A DNA stretch of 7,402 nt, from NCBI GenBank assembly GCA_050011095.1, contig JBEKJU010000184.1, positions 1 through 7,402 on the forward strand, read 5' to 3'. Below, piece after piece: positions 5,558 through 7,402 of the stretch. The DNA comes from JBEKJU01 sp050011095. GTDB lineage: Bacteria; Desulfobacterota; Syntrophorhabdia; Syntrophorhabdales; WCHB1-27. Each line of letters starts with the position of its first letter. The stretch's first letter is position 1. The position numbers and the translations under genes are program-made. A model generated the notes under the pieces. The model saw only the letters and a program-made list of their open reading frames with translations, was not told where the DNA came from and did not search any database.

Positions 5558-6782
5558 CGGATGCCTCCTTTCTGAGATAACTGTCGAGTATGGCTTGTTC
5601 GTCCGCTGTCTGAAGCTGGCGGAGCTTGTCGAGCAGACTCGTAGTGACCGGTTGGCCGTTCAATTCGCCCCATCTCTTGAGCTTTTCATCGAGAGATTTG
5701 AGCCTGGATATGCCCTCGGATCTCACATTCGTCATGGGGAGCACCGTTTTGTCAATCCTTACGTGGGCGGCTCCTTTTTCATAGGCAAGCCGTCTCAAGG
5801 CCGCATCGTCCACCAGGGCTGCGTCTTCCTCCCTGATGCTGTAGACGATCCTCACATAATCGCCTTCTTTGACGGTCTCCAGCAAGGAGGCGTCAGGCAG
5901 TTTTTCAGTCGCCTCCAAGGTGCGCATCGTCCTTGCCGGGGTTTCCACGAACCTGGACGTGACAACCTCTTCGTTGATCGTGTGGAGGAAAAAGCCTTTC
6001 TCTTCGGTCTCCCCGTGATCGGCGCGGGTGATGGAACCGGAATAGAAAGTGTTGTCCTGGAGTTGCTGTCGCATGTGGATGTGGCCGAGACAGACAAGGG
6101 CAGCTTTTGTCAATTTGAGATCGGCGATGCCGAATTCAGCGTCGGGATCGGTGACCCGCTGTCCCGTCGACAGGCGGGAGCCTTTCACCGTCCCATGGCC
6201 GACGAGTATTGTCGGTATCCCGAGGCGGTTGGCCTTTTCGTTCGTGACGCCCCAGGCCTGGAACAAGTCCCTCAGCACTTCGGCGCATTCAATGCCCGCG
6301 GCGTCTATCGAGAGACTTGCCATCGCCATCAGCGACGCCCTCGTGACTGAAGGCAGGCAGGATACGACAAGCGCTGACCCCGGTAAACTGCCGCCATCTC
6401 CGTTGACCTCGATGAATCCGCGTGGCTCCTCCTTTGTCAGGCACACCTGCCGGGGAAGGCCGGTCGCATAGATAGGGTACTTTGTGCTGAGCTTGTTGAA
6501 TACTTCCGTGCTGTTGGCCGCATCGTGCGTCGGGGTGCCGCTCGTGATTACGACGGGGGCGATGTTGCCGCACCGGTACACGAAATCGATCGCTGCCAGT
6601 GTTCCCGGCGAACCGAGGATAAGCCCCCTCTCGAAAATGTCTCCCGCTATGACTATCGATTGCGGTGATTCGACCCGCGCTGTCTCAACGATCCGGTCGC
6701 AGCATTCAACGGTGTTCTGGAGCCGACCACGCTCGTCGTCGAAGTGCAGGTCGGCGCAGTGAAGGATCTTCGTGCCTTCCAT
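5532..6782 (-). CDS. SbcD/Mre11-like metallophosphoesterase (DNA repair exonuclease family)
   Basis: A 416-residue protein of the calcineurin-like phosphoesterase superfamily, SbcD/Mre11 branch: a manganese-dependent nuclease that works with the Rad50-like ATPase encoded next. Metal-binding motifs appear in order: ADLHFDD (Asp11, His13), IAGDIFERG (Asp48), SGTPTHD (81-87, His86), LVGHGTV (His196) and CLGHIHMRQ (His234, His236), then YSGSITRADHGETEEKGF (247-264). Motif III is GTPTHD, not the GNHD of classical Mre11/SbcD; the histidine and aspartate remain but the metal-bridging asparagine is replaced. I recall the similar GTPSHD variant from phage and plasmid relatives. Residues after about 300 form the capping/ATPase-binding part, rich in charged helices. 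Start: ATG 6782 is chosen over upstream in-frame codons because AAGGAGG lies 4 nt before it and MEGTKILHCADLH is the natural start. Confidence 0.9.
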   Translation of the reverse strand: MEGTKILHCADLHFDDERGRLQNTVECCDRIVETARVESPQSIVIAGDIFERGLILGSPGTLAAIDFVYRCGNIAPVVITSGTPTHDAANSTEVFNKLSTKYPIYATGLPRQVCLTKEEPRGFIEVNGDGGSLPGSALVVSCLPSVTRASLMAMASLSIDAAGIECAEVLRDLFQAWGVTNEKANRLGIPTILVGHGTVKGSRLSTGQRVTDPDAEFGIADLKLTKAALVCLGHIHMRQQLQDNTFYSGSITRADHGETEEKGFFLHTINEEVVTSRFVETPARTMRTLEATEKLPDASLLETVKEGDYVRIVYSIREEDAALVDDAALRRLAYEKGAAHVRIDKTVLPMTNVRSEGISRLKSLDEKLKRWGELNGQPVTTSLLDKLRQLQTADEQAILDSYLRKEASDETGLFAA

Positions 6783-6970
6783 GGACCCTCCTTCTCGGTG
6801 TTTTCTGGAATTTTCGAATGTTTTATCGTCCTGCATATTTCCATGCAGAAAGGGCGCTTTTCGGGCGTCTAATGAAGATACTGAAGCTAAAGGGATACTA
6901 CCTCGACGGACGCATGATGGCTCGTGCATCTTCCAGGCTCGGCACGTATCATCGGGGAAAAGGATGGTTT

Positions 6971-6994
6971 GTACCTGTCCGTTTGGACAGGTAC
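6971..6994. promoter_or_regulatory. Perfect 10-bp inverted repeat, possible operator
   Basis: GTACCTGTCC (6971-6980), spacer GTTT, then GGACAGGTAC (6985-6994): all ten pairs are perfect. No T-run follows on either strand, so it is not a standard terminator. It lies about 190 bp upstream of the nuclease operon. A dimeric repressor site is the simplest reading; an RNA hairpin in a long leader is another. It does not match a LexA box that I can name with certainty. Confidence 0.5.
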
Positions 6995-7096
6995 GAGTGG
7001 TCTCCGGCTATGTAGAAGATGGAGGAACCCGCCCGGAATTGCCTGACTTAAGAAAAAACAACGATTGACCGAAAATATGTATGGGAGTCTAAGTCA

Positions 7097-7369
7097 GTGG
7101 GCCATTCAGATCCGCGACAGGTGAAACAAGAGATATATGCAGGACAGCAGGGCAAGAAGAAAACTAATGGTGCTCATGCGTCAGTCATCATTTCCCGCGA
7201 TTCCATCCTGCCCGAGGCTTGCAAAGCCCTGTCAAAGGAAGGCTTCGCGTCTTGTTATCAAGAAAAGAGGCCAATGCTCTCTTATTCCAATTCTAAATCA
7301 AAGCGATATCGAGGCGCCGAGGAAGGAGCGACGAAGATGTACAGTCGTAGTACATCGAGGGGCAGATGA
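7097..7369 (+). CDS. Doubtful hypothetical ORF
   Basis: A 90-codon plus-strand frame beginning at GTG 7097 (VGHSDPRQVKQ) and rich in Lys, Ser and Arg. It has no ribosome binding site, no recognisable domain and no compositional sign of selection that I can see. It is listed only because nothing else occupies this stretch; it runs divergently from the nuclease operon and could be chance. Confidence 0.15.
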   Translation: MGHSDPRQVKQEIYAGQQGKKKTNGAHASVIISRDSILPEACKALSKEGFASCYQEKRPMLSYSNSKSKRYRGAEEGATKMYSRSTSRGR

Positions 7370-7402
7370 CGAAGGCAACAAAGATAGCGCTGAGTTAGAA
7401 TT

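Larger units (their letters stand above)
6783..7402. other. Upstream region of the nuclease operon, no confident gene
   Basis: About 620 bp without a gene I can support. Near the sbcD-like start there is CTGCAT/ATGCAG (6831-6836 and 6843-6848), a 6-bp hairpin in the leader. Farther up are a strong palindrome (separate entry), an 8-bp inverted repeat CTGACTTA/TAAGTCAG (7043-7050 and 7090-7097) around a possible plus-strand TTGACC (7065-7070), and GATGTAC/GTACATC (7336-7342 and 7350-7356). I see no convincing minus-strand promoter for the operon. Composition is less GC-rich than the genes. Confidence 0.5.

Noticed and set aside
6971..6994. Rho-independent terminator
   Set aside because: The stem is perfect but no T-run follows it on either strand.
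1..7402. tRNA, rRNA or CRISPR array
   Set aside because: I saw no cloverleaf, conserved rRNA stretch or regularly spaced direct repeats.

Overview
The window is bacterial DNA with strong AAGGAGG-type ribosome binding sites and coding almost entirely on the minus strand. It looks like a mobile or accessory region. From memory, its recombinase and intron proteins resemble those of Desulfobacterota (deltaproteobacterial) and related environmental genomes, but no taxonomic marker is present and that placement is weak.

Right half (about 3178-6782, minus strand): a two-gene Mre11-Rad50 type operon. An SbcD-like metallophosphoesterase (5532-6782) overlaps by 26 nt an SbcC/Rad50-like ABC ATPase (3178-5557). 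The ATPase gene is complete from Walker A to H-loop but is broken by one extra base at a GGCCGGCC site near 4993-5000, so it reads as two ORFs. Together the two proteins would form a DNA-end-processing nuclease complex. About 620 bp upstream of it (6783-7402) hold no gene I trust, but do contain a perfect 10-bp inverted repeat (6971-6994) that could be an operator.

Middle (1793-3116, minus strand): the 5' part of a group II intron. The ribozyme 5' end is at 3116 (GTGCGAC), and its EBS1 candidate pairs 6/6 with the last six exon bases. The intron sits after codon 12 of an unidentified gene that starts just after the ATPase gene. Its reverse transcriptase gene carries a one-base frameshift at 1871 and stops abruptly after the PQG motif, before the YADD active site.

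Left part (about 66-1792): a decayed serine-recombinase cassette that abuts the intron truncation point. In minus-strand order it holds a TTGACA promoter candidate, a HTH plus ribbon-helix-helix DNA-binding protein (1337-1669), a possible 25-codon ORF (1252-1329) and a large serine recombinase gene starting at 1235. The recombinase gene is scrambled: its first 22 codons are on the minus strand, most of the catalytic domain is missing, the recombinase domain is inverted onto the plus strand (698-1168), and the zinc-ribbon/coiled-coil part is again on the minus strand (66-697). Flipping 698-1168 rejoins the last two parts exactly in frame.

The likely history is nested: the intron entered the gene behind the Mre11-Rad50 operon, the recombinase cassette entered or replaced part of the intron, and the cassette then decayed by deletion, inversion and frameshift. 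Assembly or sequencing error remains a real alternative for some of these breaks.
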